NCBI GenBank assembly: GCA_964406445.1
Contig: CAYORU010000027.1
Location: forward strand, 1 to 45,854
DNA: 45,854 nt
Source of the DNA: SG8-30 sp964406445
GTDB lineage: Bacteria > Pseudomonadota > Gammaproteobacteria > Steroidobacterales > Steroidobacteraceae
Direction of reading: 5' to 3'
Positions 25,242-32,895 of this stretch are shown in pieces; the first letter of the stretch is position 1, and every line of letters starts with the position of its first letter. The translations under genes were made by a program, and so were the position numbers. Below the pieces are notes generated by a model. That model worked only from the letters and a program-made list of their open reading frames with translations. It was not told the origin of the DNA and searched no databases.

Positions 25242-25392
25242 CCAGGTTCGGGATAAAGACTGCTAGGGGATGCTGCCCGCCGGAGGCGAGGCGCACGTCA
25301 GGAAGAGACAAACATAACGACGCGCGGGTCCACCGGCGCCACGTGAACCAAAGAGGGAACTGACCCCGCCGAAAGGCGGGGTTCTTGTTTCT
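25242..25392 (+). ncRNA. Candidate small RNA of about 150 nt
   Basis: Between rluB and the TetR gene lie 446 bp without a protein gene of usual kind. A promoter-like element ends at 25231 and a strong intrinsic terminator ends at 25392. The predicted transcript is therefore a discrete RNA of about 150 nt with no convincing reading frame. It contains a GGAAGAG sequence (25301-25307) not followed by a start codon at usable distance, and an unstructured A-rich stretch (25303-25320) that could pair with targets or bind Hfq. I do not recognise an RNA family. Confidence 0.45.
25364..25392 (+). terminator. Intrinsic terminator
   Basis: CCCCGCC (25364-25370), a GAAA tetraloop, GGCGGGG (25375-25381), then the T-rich TTCTTGTTTCT. 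This is a perfect 7-bp stem with a stable tetraloop and a T tract, the clearest intrinsic terminator in the window. No protein gene ends just before it on this strand. Confidence 0.85.
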
Positions 25393-25508
25393 GGGGCCCC
25401 GCCGGCGACGTCGCGTCCGGGCGCGGCGCAACTTCGGCTGCTGGGCCTCCGTTCGCCCGTCGGGGCTCGCCATAATGCGGCCAACTCCACGACACGCCCG
25501 CCAGGCCG

Positions 25509-26132
25509 ATGCCGCGCCGACCCGGAACACCCCACCACGACCACGCCGAGAAGCGCGCTCGACTGCTCGAGGCCCTCGGCGCGCGCCTGCTGGCCGAGGG
25601 CCCCTCGCCCAGCCTGCGCGAACTGGCGGCGGCCGCCGGCGTGACCATCCCGACATTGCGTCACTACTTTGGCGGAAGGCAGGACGTGATCCGCGCGGTC
25701 TTCGGCGACTGGCATGCCCGCGGCGCGGCAGAACTCGCAGCCGTGGCGACCGCGGACGGTCCGTTGCGCAGGTCGATCCGGCGCGCCCTGGAGCACACGG
25801 CGTCAGGACTCGAGGCGACGCCTCTGAACCGCATGCTCGCCGTCGGGCTCGCCGAGGGACTCGTGGCCCCGGCCGCCGCCGAGGCGTTCCTGACGGAGCT
25901 CCTGGAACCGTCCCTGGTGGCCCTCGAGCGGCGACTGGCCGCCCATATCGCGCGCGGAGAACTGCGGGGGGTCGACGCCAGGATCGGGGCCCTGCTGCTG
26001 CTGGCACCCCTGATCCTCGCCGCCCAGCACCAGTTCAGTCTCGGCGGCCGCGCGTTGCGCCCCCTTTCTCTGCGGCGGCTGGTCCGGTCGTCGGTGGACG
26101 GGTTCGTGCGGGCGTACGGGGTCGCCGGGTGA
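25509..26132 (+). CDS. TetR-family transcriptional regulator
   Basis: 207 residues. The N-terminal DNA-binding domain is recognisable: RLLEALGARLLAEGPSPSLRELAAAAGVTIPTLRHYFGGRQDVIRAVF (about 17-65), where the TetR family usually has T..IA..AGVS...LY.HF..K..L. The C-terminal ~140 residues are the ligand and dimer domain, which is not conserved enough to predict a ligand. The gene lies 33 bp upstream of a three-gene exporter in the same direction. It most likely represses its own operon and is released by a substrate of the exporter. Confidence 0.85.
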   Translation: MPRRPGTPHHDHAEKRARLLEALGARLLAEGPSPSLRELAAAAGVTIPTLRHYFGGRQDVIRAVFGDWHARGAAELAAVATADGPLRRSIRRALEHTASGLEATPLNRMLAVGLAEGLVAPAAAEAFLTELLEPSLVALERRLAAHIARGELRGVDARIGALLLLAPLILAAQHQFSLGGRALRPLSLRRLVRSSVDGFVRAYGVAG

Positions 26133-26165
26133 ATCTATCGCACGTGTGATATCGAATCGACGGGC

Positions 26166-27314
26166 ATGGGATTGCTTCGCCTGGCCCTGGACTTGCTTGC
26201 CGGCGACCGTGCCAAGTGCAGCGGCATGGTGGTCGGCGTCGCCTTTGCCACCCTGCTGATCGTCCAGCAGGTGTCGATCTTCGTCGGCCTCCTCGACCGC
26301 GCCGGCGCGCCGGTCATCGACGTCCAGGAGGCGGACCTGTGGGTCATGGATCCGTCGGTGCAGACGGTGGACCAGCCCTGGCCCATGCGCTCCACGGTGC
26401 TCGACCGGGTCCGCGGGGTGCCGGGCGTCGCCTGGGCGGTGCCCCTCTTCAAGGGCAGCGCCGCGGTCCGCACGGCCGACGGCCGCCAGGTCGGCGTGCA
26501 GGTTCTCGGTGTCGACGACGCCTCCGGCATCGGTGCGCCGCTCGGCATGGTGCTCGGCGACCGGGGCGCGTTGCGCGATCCCGGGGCGGTGCTGGTGGAC
26601 CGCGACGGGTACGCCCGGCTGTTCCCTGGCCAGCCCTACGCCCTGGGCGCGGAGATCGAGCTGAACGACCGGCGCGCCGTGGTGCGCGGAATCACCGCGG
26701 CGCGGCCGGGCTTCGTGAACGTCCCGGTCGTGGTCACCCGCGTGTCGCAGGCACTCGCGTTCACGAACAACGGGCGCAACACGCTTTCCTTCGTGCTCGC
26801 GCGCGCTGCCGACCCCGGCCGGCGGGACGAGGTCGCCGCCGCGATCGCCCGCGCCACCGGACAGCAGGTCCTCACCCGCGACGCATTCGCGCGCGCCTCC
26901 CGCGACTACGTGATCGGCAACACCGGCATCCCGGTGTCGATCGGCACCACGGTGGTGCTCGGAATCATCGTCGGAATCGCCATCGTGGCGCTGACGTTCT
27001 CCATGTTCGTGAGCGACAACCGGCGGCAATTCGGAGCGTTGCGGGCGATGGGTGTCAGCGATCGCCAGCTCGCGGCGATGATCGCGACGCAGGCGGGCGC
27101 CGTCGGCGTCGTGGGTTACCTCACCGGTCTCGGCCTGGCTGCGTCGTTCTTCCTGTTCGCGGCCGCCCAGGTGCCGACATTCCGGGGCTTCTACCTGCCC
27201 TGGCAGGTCGCCGCGGCGGTCGGCGGCCTGGTGGCCGTGATCATGACTGCCGCGGCCGCCGCATCGCTGCGTCGCGTCCTCGGGATCGATCCGGCGCTGG
27301 TGTTCCGGGGCTGA
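26166..27314 (+). CDS. ABC exporter permease, FtsX/DevC-like
   Basis: 382 residues in the MacB/FtsX topology. One N-terminal helix (about 18-40) is followed by a periplasmic domain (about 45-250) and three helices near 262-285, 310-335 and 345-370. The motif FGALRAMGVSDRQLAAMI before the third helix is the family's cytosolic coupling segment. With the ATPase and HlyD-like adaptor that follow, this forms a DevABC-type tripartite exporter, which moves lipids, glycolipids, peptides or drugs across the envelope. An outer-membrane TolC partner is not in the window. Confidence 0.88.
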   Translation: MGLLRLALDLLAGDRAKCSGMVVGVAFATLLIVQQVSIFVGLLDRAGAPVIDVQEADLWVMDPSVQTVDQPWPMRSTVLDRVRGVPGVAWAVPLFKGSAAVRTADGRQVGVQVLGVDDASGIGAPLGMVLGDRGALRDPGAVLVDRDGYARLFPGQPYALGAEIELNDRRAVVRGITAARPGFVNVPVVVTRVSQALAFTNNGRNTLSFVLARAADPGRRDEVAAAIARATGQQVLTRDAFARASRDYVIGNTGIPVSIGTTVVLGIIVGIAIVALTFSMFVSDNRRQFGALRAMGVSDRQLAAMIATQAGAVGVVGYLTGLGLAASFFLFAAAQVPTFRGFYLPWQVAAAVGGLVAVIMTAAAAASLRRVLGIDPALVFRG

Positions 27315-27318
27315 TCGA

Positions 27319-28032
27319 ATGGGCGACATCCGGGCAACCGGCGTGGTCAAGGACTTCGGCATCGGCCCGGCGCGCACGCGCGTGCTCCATGGCGTCGACT
27401 GGACCGTCCGCGCCGGCGAGCTCACCTTCCTGGTCGGCGAATCCGGGTCGGGCAAGACCACGCTGCTGTCCATCCTCGGCGGGATCCTCGCGCCGGACGC
27501 CGGCACCGTCGAGGTCTTCGGCAGCCGCCTCGATCGCCTCGACCCACGCGCGCTGGCCCGGTTCCGCCGCGAATGCGTCGGCTTCGTCTTCCAGCAGTTC
27601 AACCTCCTGCCCACGGTGCCGGTCGCGGCGAACGTCGCCGTGCCGCTGTTGGCGAGGGGGCTTAGGACCGACGTGGCCCTGCGCCGGGCCCGCGCAATGC
27701 TGGAGCAGCTCGGACTCGAGGGCGCCGTCGGACGCCGCCCCGGCGAGCTGTCCGGCGGCCAGCAGCAGCGGGTCGCCATTGCGCGAGCCCTCGTGCACGA
27801 GCCGGCGCTGCTCGTCTGCGACGAGCCGACCGCGTCGCTCGATGCGCGCAATGGCCGGGCGGTCATCGAGCTGCTGCGAGCCCGGGCGGTCAGCGCCCGG
27901 CGGGCGGTGATCGTCGTCACCCACGACAGCAGGATCTTTCCCTATGCCGATCGCCTGTGCCGGATCGACGACGGCCGTCTGACGCTCGATCGGCGCGGAC
28001 CATTCACCGAAACGATGGCGGAGGATCGATGA
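27319..28032 (+). CDS. ABC exporter ATPase, MacB/LolD/DevA-like
   Basis: 237 residues with all ABC motifs: Walker A GESGSGKT (40-47), Q-loop FQQFNLLPTVPVAANV, signature LSGGQQQRVAIARAL, Walker B LLVCDEPTASLD and the switch His in VVTHDSRIFPYADR. The NLLPTVPVAANV segment is typical of the LolD/MacB subgroup that energises FtsX-type permeases. The gene starts five bases after the permease stop and its own stop overlaps the adaptor start (ATGA). Confidence 0.92.
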   Translation: MGDIRATGVVKDFGIGPARTRVLHGVDWTVRAGELTFLVGESGSGKTTLLSILGGILAPDAGTVEVFGSRLDRLDPRALARFRRECVGFVFQQFNLLPTVPVAANVAVPLLARGLRTDVALRRARAMLEQLGLEGAVGRRPGELSGGQQQRVAIARALVHEPALLVCDEPTASLDARNGRAVIELLRARAVSARRAVIVVTHDSRIFPYADRLCRIDDGRLTLDRRGPFTETMAEDR

Positions 28033-29033
28033 ACAGGACAGGCCCGTCGCTTCAGGCGACCCTCGTTGCGCTTGCAGCGCTCGGCGCGGCGATCGCCGCC
28101 TGGGCCATGGCCAGCGGCGGCGACGACGCGCCGCTGGTGCCACCCCGGGGCGCTCCGGTAGCAGCGCCGGATCCGGGCACTTCCGCGGCATATGTCGGCG
28201 CCTCGGGCGTGATCGAGCCGGCCTCGGAGAGCGTCTCCATCGGACCGGCAGTGGCCGGCGTCGTGGTGAGCGTCCACGTGCGGCCGGGGGACAGCGTGCG
28301 TGCCGGCGATACCCTCTTCGAGGTCGAGGCGCGGGACGTCGCGGCCGAATACGCGGTGCGCCGCGCCGCGCTGCGCACGGCCGAAGAGCGAATCGCCACC
28401 GCCGAGGCCTCGCTGCAGGAGGCGCGCGTCCAGCAGTCGGCCGAGCGGCGCCGAGCGGAGCGGGCCGGTCAGCTGGTGGAGCAGCGCGCGCTCTCGCGTG
28501 AGGACGCGGAGTCGCGCATCGCCGCCAGCGACTCGGCGGACGCGCGCCTGGCGAGGGCGATTGCCGCGGTAGCCGAGTCTCGCGCGGCGGCGGCCGAGGC
28601 TCGCGCGCGCGCCGAACAGGCCCGGATCGAGCTCGACCGCCGCCGTGTGGTCGCGCCGCGCGATGGCACCGTACTGCGCGTGGAAGTGCGGCCCGGCGAG
28701 TTCGCGCCGACCGGACGGCTCGAAGTGCCGCTCATGACGCTCGGCGAAACGCGCATGCTGCACGCGAGGGTCGAAGTCGACGAGGCGGACATCCCGCGGC
28801 TCCTGCCCGCGGCGCCGGCGGTTCTTTCGGTTCGCGGCGGCGGCGGGCGGATCCAGGCTCGATTCGTGCGCGTCGAGCCCCTGGTGGTTCCCAAGCGGCA
28901 GCTGTCGGGCAGCCTTGGCGAGCGCGTCGATACCCGCGTCCTGCAGGTCATCTACGCGTTCGACGCCGACGCCGCCGGTCCCGCCTATCCGGGCCAGCAG
29001 GTCGACGCCTACCTGCCGGCGCGTCCGGGTTAG
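28029..29033 (+). CDS. HlyD/DevB-family periplasmic adaptor
   Basis: 334 residues. An N-terminal signal anchor (about 8-28) leads to the split lipoyl domain (GVIEPASESVSIGPAVAGVVVSVHVRPGDSVRAGDTLFEVE, then VVAPRDGTVLRVEVRPGEF). A long alpha-hairpin coiled coil of Ala, Arg and Glu residues lies between them (about 105-205). A beta-barrel domain follows. This is the membrane-fusion subunit that links the permease to an outer-membrane channel. The start ATG overlaps the ATPase stop, so the set is co-translated. Confidence 0.9.
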   Translation: MNRTGPSLQATLVALAALGAAIAAWAMASGGDDAPLVPPRGAPVAAPDPGTSAAYVGASGVIEPASESVSIGPAVAGVVVSVHVRPGDSVRAGDTLFEVEARDVAAEYAVRRAALRTAEERIATAEASLQEARVQQSAERRRAERAGQLVEQRALSREDAESRIAASDSADARLARAIAAVAESRAAAAEARARAEQARIELDRRRVVAPRDGTVLRVEVRPGEFAPTGRLEVPLMTLGETRMLHARVEVDEADIPRLLPAAPAVLSVRGGGGRIQARFVRVEPLVVPKRQLSGSLGERVDTRVLQVIYAFDADAAGPAYPGQQVDAYLPARPG

Positions 29034-29039
29034 CTCGGG

Positions 29040-29055
29040 GCGCGCCCTGGGCGCG
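29040..29055. terminator. Short GC hairpin between convergent genes
   Basis: GCGCGCC (29040-29046) and GGCGCGC (29050-29056) pair with a CTG loop in the 39-bp gap between the HlyD gene and the class V enzyme gene. There is no T tract, so it is only a possible bidirectional terminator. Confidence 0.35.
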
Positions 29056-29072
29056 CGCGGTCCTGGCGGCGG

Positions 29073-30803
29073 TCAGGTGGAGAAGAACTGCAGTTCCCCG
29101 AAGTGCCCGTCGAGCACCGGCCGCGGCGCGGGCGGCGGCCCGCGGAGCGAAGCGGCGAGGGCGCGCGCCTCGGCGAGGTGCGCGCGGTAGCGCTCGAGCC
29201 GCGCCTCGCGCGGCAGGGCGGTCGCCGGCAGCGTGCCGGCCTCGAGCGCCGCGGCCAGCGACAGCGGCTCGACGCCCTCGGTGAACTCGCGGTGGCGCCA
29301 CTGGCCGGAGCGGGGATCGAAGTCGTATAGCGGCAGGAAGCGGTGGCCCTGCTCGGCGACGAAGGCCACCGCCTCGATGACGTAGTCGGCTTCGGCCTCG
29401 TCCATCACGAAGTGGAAGCCTACCCGGCACCAGCCGGGCTTGATGCCGTGGTAGCCCTCGCGCACGAACGCGCGGTAGCGCTCCGAGGTCTGGGCGTCGA
29501 TGCCGAGCAGGCGGTGGCCGTAGGGGCCGGCGCAGGAGCAGCCGGCGCGGGACTGGATGCCGAAAAGGTCGTTGAGCAGGGCGGTCGCGAACTTCGGGTG
29601 CAGCCAGCCGCCGCGCGGGTCGCGCAGGTTGAACGACACGATGCCGATGCGCTGCGCGGGATCGGGGTTGCCGAGGATCTCGATGGCATCCGTGGCGGAC
29701 CAACGCCGGAAGGCCCGTGCCAGCAGCGCCTGCTCGATGCGCTCGATGCGCTCGTGGCCGACCGCCGCCTTCAGCTCGAAGACGAGCGCCGCTCGCAGCG
29801 TCTGCAGGATGCCGGGCGTGCCGGCCTTCTCGCGCTCCTCGATGTCGGCGATGAAGTCCTGGTCGACGGGGCTGACGTAGTCGACCGTGCCGCCGCCGGC
29901 CATCGAGGGCGGCAGCTCGCGCCGGTACAGCCGCTCGTTGAACACGAGCACGCCGCTCGCGCCCGGGCCGCCGAGGAACTTGTGCGGCGACAGGAACACC
30001 GCGTCGAGCGAGCGCTCGCTCCACGCCCCGTCGGGGTTCATGTCGATCGGCACGTAGGGCCCGCTCGCCGCGTAGTCGAAGCAGGCGAAGGCGCCGTGGC
30101 GGTGCAGAAGCCGGGCGATCTCGTGCACCGGCGTTCGCATGCCGGTCACGTTCGAGGCCGCGGAGAACGAGCCGATGCGCAGCCGGCCGTGGAAGCGCGG
30201 GTCGGTGAGCAGCGACTCGAGGTGCGCGAGGTCCACGCCGCCGTCCGGCGCGAGGTTCACGTTCACGACGGTCGCCAGGCCCTGCCGCCACGAGACCTCG
30301 TTGGAGTGATGCTCGTAGGGACCGAGCAAGACGACCGGTGAGCGCGCCTCGCGCGCGCGCCTGGCCGCGGCGGCGGCCTCCGCGCCGAGGGCCTCCGACT
30401 CGAGGCGCTCGAGCGTCTCGCGGGTCGCCGGTGGCAGCGCCACGCCGAGGATCTGCTGCAGGCGCTCGATCGCGCCGGTCGCGCCGGTGCCGCAGGCGAT
30501 GAGGCACCCGCCCGGGCCCGCGTTGACCGCGCGCTTGATCGCCGCCTCGGCCTCGTGCAGCAGCCGCGACATGCTGCGGCCGGTCACGTCGTCCTCGGTG
30601 TGGGTGTTGGCGTAGCCCTGCAGCAGCCGCTGCAGGTAGCGCTCGAGGAACAGCAGCGAGCGGCCCGAGGCCGTGTAGTCGCAGTAGACCATCGGCCGGC
30701 TGCCAAAGGGCGTCTCGATGGGCGCGTCCGCGCCGATCAGCTGGGCGCGCAACGCGGCGAGGTCGATGGGGGGCAGGCCGGGATGGCCGGTGGGCTCTTG
30801 CAT
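29073..30803 (-). CDS. Class V aminotransferase-fold PLP enzyme, cysteine-desulfurase-like
   Basis: 576 residues, longer than SufS/IscS (about 400) because of insertions and a C-terminal extension. The NifS-like core is clear: YCDYTASGRSLLFLERYL, ACGTGATGAIERLQ, the HHSNEVSWR histidines, ACFDYAASGPY, the PLP lysine in SPHKFLGGPGASGVL, and the C-loop RAGCSCAGPYGHRLL. The cysteine pair in that loop sits where desulfurases carry their catalytic Cys. It could be a desulfurase or lyase acting on a cysteine-like amino acid; the substrate is unknown. It is divergent from an Lrp-family regulator, and such regulators often control the neighbouring amino-acid gene. Confidence 0.8.
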   Translation of the reverse strand: MQEPTGHPGLPPIDLAALRAQLIGADAPIETPFGSRPMVYCDYTASGRSLLFLERYLQRLLQGYANTHTEDDVTGRSMSRLLHEAEAAIKRAVNAGPGGCLIACGTGATGAIERLQQILGVALPPATRETLERLESEALGAEAAAAARRAREARSPVVLLGPYEHHSNEVSWRQGLATVVNVNLAPDGGVDLAHLESLLTDPRFHGRLRIGSFSAASNVTGMRTPVHEIARLLHRHGAFACFDYAASGPYVPIDMNPDGAWSERSLDAVFLSPHKFLGGPGASGVLVFNERLYRRELPPSMAGGGTVDYVSPVDQDFIADIEEREKAGTPGILQTLRAALVFELKAAVGHERIERIEQALLARAFRRWSATDAIEILGNPDPAQRIGIVSFNLRDPRGGWLHPKFATALLNDLFGIQSRAGCSCAGPYGHRLLGIDAQTSERYRAFVREGYHGIKPGWCRVGFHFVMDEAEADYVIEAVAFVAEQGHRFLPLYDFDPRSGQWRHREFTEGVEPLSLAAALEAGTLPATALPREARLERYRAHLAEARALAASLRGPPPAPRPVLDGHFGELQFFST

Positions 30804-30864
30804 GCGCAAGACGCTAGCACGTAGTCCGGGGAAGGCTGTTGCTAATATCGCGCAGAGATCGCTA

Positions 30865-30887
30865 TTATTAGAAGAATATTCTAATAA
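30865..30887. promoter_or_regulatory. Palindromic operator, probable Lrp-family binding site
   Basis: TTATTAGAA (30865-30873), five bases, TTCTAATAA (30879-30887): a perfect 9-bp inverted repeat in an AT-rich island inside very GC-rich DNA. It lies six bases upstream of the lrp-like GTG and about 60 bases from the class V enzyme start. The size and AT content suit an Lrp/AsnC dimer site. A bound protein here would cover the lrp promoter, so autoregulation is likely. Confidence 0.65.
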
Positions 30888-30893
30888 AATAGC

Positions 30894-31382
30894 GTGGATA
30901 GAAAATACTCCCCCGACTCTCGCGACCGGCAGATTCTCGAGATCCTGCAGCGGGATGCCCTGACGCCGCTCGCCGAGATCGCCGAGCGCGTGGGGCTGTC
31001 CACCACGCCCTGCTGGCGGCGCATCCAGCGACTCGAGCAGGAAGGCATCATCACCCGTCGAGTGGCGCTGCTCGACCCGGTGCGGCTCAACGTCGGCGTG
31101 TCGGTGTTCGTCTCGGTGCGCACCAACCAGCACAACGCGGACTGGCTGGCGCGATTCCGCCGCGCCGTCGACGGGATCCCGGAAATCGTCGAGGCCTACC
31201 GCATGAGCGGCGACGTGGATTACCTGCTCAGGGTGGTGGTGCCGGACATCGCCGGCTACGACGCGGTCTACAAGCGACTCATCGAGAGCGTCGAGCTGAC
31301 GGACGTGAGCTCGGGGTTCTCGATGGAGGTGCTCAAGCAGACGACGGCGCTGCCGCTCACGCATCTCGCGGCAGGGGACTGA
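30894..31382 (+). CDS. Lrp/AsnC-family transcriptional regulator
   Basis: 162 residues. The N-terminal winged helix-turn-helix reads SRDRQILEILQRDALTPLAEIAERVGLSTTPCWRRIQRLEQEGIITRRVALLD (about 9-62). The C-terminal RAM domain has VFVSVRTNQHN and EAYRMSGDVDYLLRVVVPDIAGYDAVYKRLI with the ligand-site Gly-Asp pattern. The start is GTG with no ribosome site; the palindrome ends six bases before it, so a leaderless message is possible. It probably senses an amino acid and controls the divergent PLP enzyme gene. Confidence 0.9.
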   Translation: MDRKYSPDSRDRQILEILQRDALTPLAEIAERVGLSTTPCWRRIQRLEQEGIITRRVALLDPVRLNVGVSVFVSVRTNQHNADWLARFRRAVDGIPEIVEAYRMSGDVDYLLRVVVPDIAGYDAVYKRLIESVELTDVSSGFSMEVLKQTTALPLTHLAAGD

Positions 31383-31400
31383 CCGCGCGTCCGCCGGCCG

Positions 31401-31438
31401 AAAAAGCAACGGCCCGGGACGCAGGGCGCCCCGGGCCG
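31401..31438 (-). terminator. Intrinsic terminator of the HiPIP gene
   Basis: On the - strand, 25 bases after the HiPIP stop, CGGCCCGGG and CCCGGGCCG (plus-strand 31410-31418 and 31430-31438) form a 9-bp stem. A T tract follows (plus-strand AAAAAGCAA, 31401-31409 region). It also separates this gene from the convergent lrp gene. Confidence 0.7.
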
Positions 31439-31462
31439 CGGCGATCGAACTACGGGGACCGT

Positions 31463-31807
31463 TCAGCCGAGCTTCGCGCCCGGCTTGATGACCCACACCT
31501 TGCACCAGCCCGCGGCCTTGACGTTCTTGCCCGGGAACAGGTTGCAGCCGCCCTCGGCCGCACCCGCCTTGCCCGTGTACTGGATGCAGTTGCCGCAGTT
31601 CTGTCCGGCCTTGTACATCGGGTTCGCCTTGGCATCGACCTTGGTCGCGTCGTGGACGTAGCCGAGGGCCTTGGCCTGCGCGCTCGCCGGGTCCAGCAGG
31701 TCGGCGGCGGCCGCCTCGCGGGTGACCAGCGTCGCGGCCGGCACCGCCGCCAGGCCCACCAGCGCGCCCTTGATCAGGCTGCGGCGCGAAATCGTCTCGT
31801 TGCTCAT
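31463..31807 (-). CDS. High-potential iron-sulfur protein (HiPIP)
   Basis: 114 residues. A twin-arginine signal (ETISRRSLIKGALVGLAAVPAA, cleaved near AAAA-D) shows Tat export of a folded, cofactor-loaded protein. The mature ~80 residues carry the four [4Fe-4S] ligands C71, C74, C88 and C102 in the HiPIP spacing C-x2-C, and GWCKVW near the end. HiPIPs are periplasmic one-electron carriers between the cytochrome bc1 complex and a reaction centre or oxidase. The ribosome site AAGGAG lies five bases before ATG 31807, which decides the start. Confidence 0.93.
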   Translation of the reverse strand: MSNETISRRSLIKGALVGLAAVPAATLVTREAAAADLLDPASAQAKALGYVHDATKVDAKANPMYKAGQNCGNCIQYTGKAGAAEGGCNLFPGKNVKAAGWCKVWVIKPGAKLG

Positions 31808-31994
31808 GGAAACTCCTTGACGGCTCGATCTAGACAAAGCTCTCGGGAATCAGGCCCGTCCGAGGCAGCGGGCCGGCATGCTAGCAAGTTCACGGTCGTG
31901 CCGAAACGCCGGACCCTGAACTCGTTCAACGAGCATTTTCGTCCGTGAATCCTTAATGGATGCTGACTGGGCGCCGCTCCGGGACTTGCCACTA

Positions 31995-32013
31995 GATAAT
32001 GAGAATGATTAGC
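31995..32013. promoter_or_regulatory. Fur box upstream of bfd-bfr
   Basis: GATAATGAGAATGATTAGC matches the 19-bp Fur consensus at 16 of 19 positions. It lies 46 bp upstream of bfd and stands out as AT-rich DNA. Bfd is usually repressed by Fur with iron and made when iron is short, which fits. The rest of 31808-32058 holds no gene; 31880-31970 shows nothing I can name. Confidence 0.8.
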
Positions 32014-32058
32014 ATTTATACTGATTCCGCCCCAGCCACCAGTCGCCAACCTAGCGCC

Positions 32059-32250
32059 ATGTACGTCTGTCTCTGCCGCTGCGTCCGCGACCGCGACGTC
32101 CGCCAGGCCGCCGAAGCCGGGGTACGCTCATTCGATGAGCTGCAGCGCTGCACCGGGGTCGCCACCGGCTGCGGCCGCTGCGAGCAGGTGGCCCGCGAGG
32201 TCTTCGACCAGGCGCTTGATACTGGCCCGCTCTGCGGGCAACCTGCCTGA
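32059..32250 (+). CDS. bfd: Bacterioferritin-associated ferredoxin
   Basis: 63 residues, close to the 64 of E. coli Bfd. The [2Fe-2S] ligands C4, C6, C38 and C41 fall at the same positions as in E. coli, with MYVCLC at the start and GCGRCEQVAREV in the middle. It reduces the ferric core of bacterioferritin so that iron can be released in the cytoplasm. The gene is followed 51 bp later by bfr and preceded by a Fur box. Confidence 0.92.
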   Translation: MYVCLCRCVRDRDVRQAAEAGVRSFDELQRCTGVATGCGRCEQVAREVFDQALDTGPLCGQPA

Positions 32251-32301
32251 ACCGGGCCCGGCTGGGCCCGCCCACGTCCGCCATGCCAGCACGGAGGCCC
32301 C

Positions 32302-32778
32302 ATGAAGGGTGACCCGAAGGTCATCGCGCACCTGAACAAGGTGCTGCGCAACGAGCTCACCGCGATCAACCAGTACTTCCTGCATTCGCGGATGTTCGAC
32401 AACTGGGGGCTCGGCAAGCTCGCGAAGTACGAGTACCACGAGTCGGTCGACGAGATGAAGCACGCCGACAAGCTGGTGAAGCGGATCCTGTTCCTCGAGG
32501 GCCTGCCGAACCTGCAGGACCTGGACAAGCTGCTGATCGGCGAGACCGTGGTCGAGGTGCTCGAGTGCGACCTCGCGCTCGAGCGCAAGGCGCACCCCGA
32601 CCTCAAGGCCGCGATCGCCGACTGCGAGTCGATCGGCGACTACGTCACGCGCGAGCTGCTCGAGGACATCCTCGAGTCGGAGGAGGAGCACATCGACTGG
32701 CTCGAGACCCAGCTCGAGCTCGTGCAGCGCGTCGGCCTCGAGAACTACACGCAGAGCATGATGGAGACGCCGAGCTGA
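32302..32778 (+). CDS. bfr: Bacterioferritin
   Basis: 158 residues. The heme ligand M52 and the ferroxidase ligands E18, E51, H54, E94, E127 and H130 are all at the standard numbers. The protein forms a 24-subunit heme-containing iron-storage shell in the cytoplasm. It sits just downstream of bfd, its electron donor for iron release. An AGG ribosome-site core lies seven bases before the ATG. Confidence 0.97.
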   Translation: MKGDPKVIAHLNKVLRNELTAINQYFLHSRMFDNWGLGKLAKYEYHESVDEMKHADKLVKRILFLEGLPNLQDLDKLLIGETVVEVLECDLALERKAHPDLKAAIADCESIGDYVTRELLEDILESEEEHIDWLETQLELVQRVGLENYTQSMMETPS

Positions 32779-32812
32779 GGGCGGTTTCCCCGGGCTCGGG
32801 TAAGATGCGACC

Positions 32813-32888
32813 GGGCCTGTAGCACAGCGGTCAGTGCAGGGGACTCATAATCCCTTGGTCCTGGGTTCGAATCCCAGCGGGCCCACCA
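32813..32888 (+). tRNA. tRNA with CAU anticodon, probably tRNA-Ile2
   Basis: A 76-base cloverleaf: acceptor GGGCCTG pairs with CGGGCCC, D stem GCAC/GTGC, anticodon CAT at 32846-32848, T arm CTGGG-TTCGAAT-CCCAG, and an encoded CCA (32886-32888). The CAU anticodon fits initiator Met, elongator Met or the lysidine-modified Ile2. The GACTCATAATC loop followed by CTTGGTC resembles E. coli ileX more than its Met tRNAs. The acceptor 1-72 pair is G-C, so it is not the initiator. Confidence 0.85.
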
Positions 32889-32895
32889 TTCGCGA

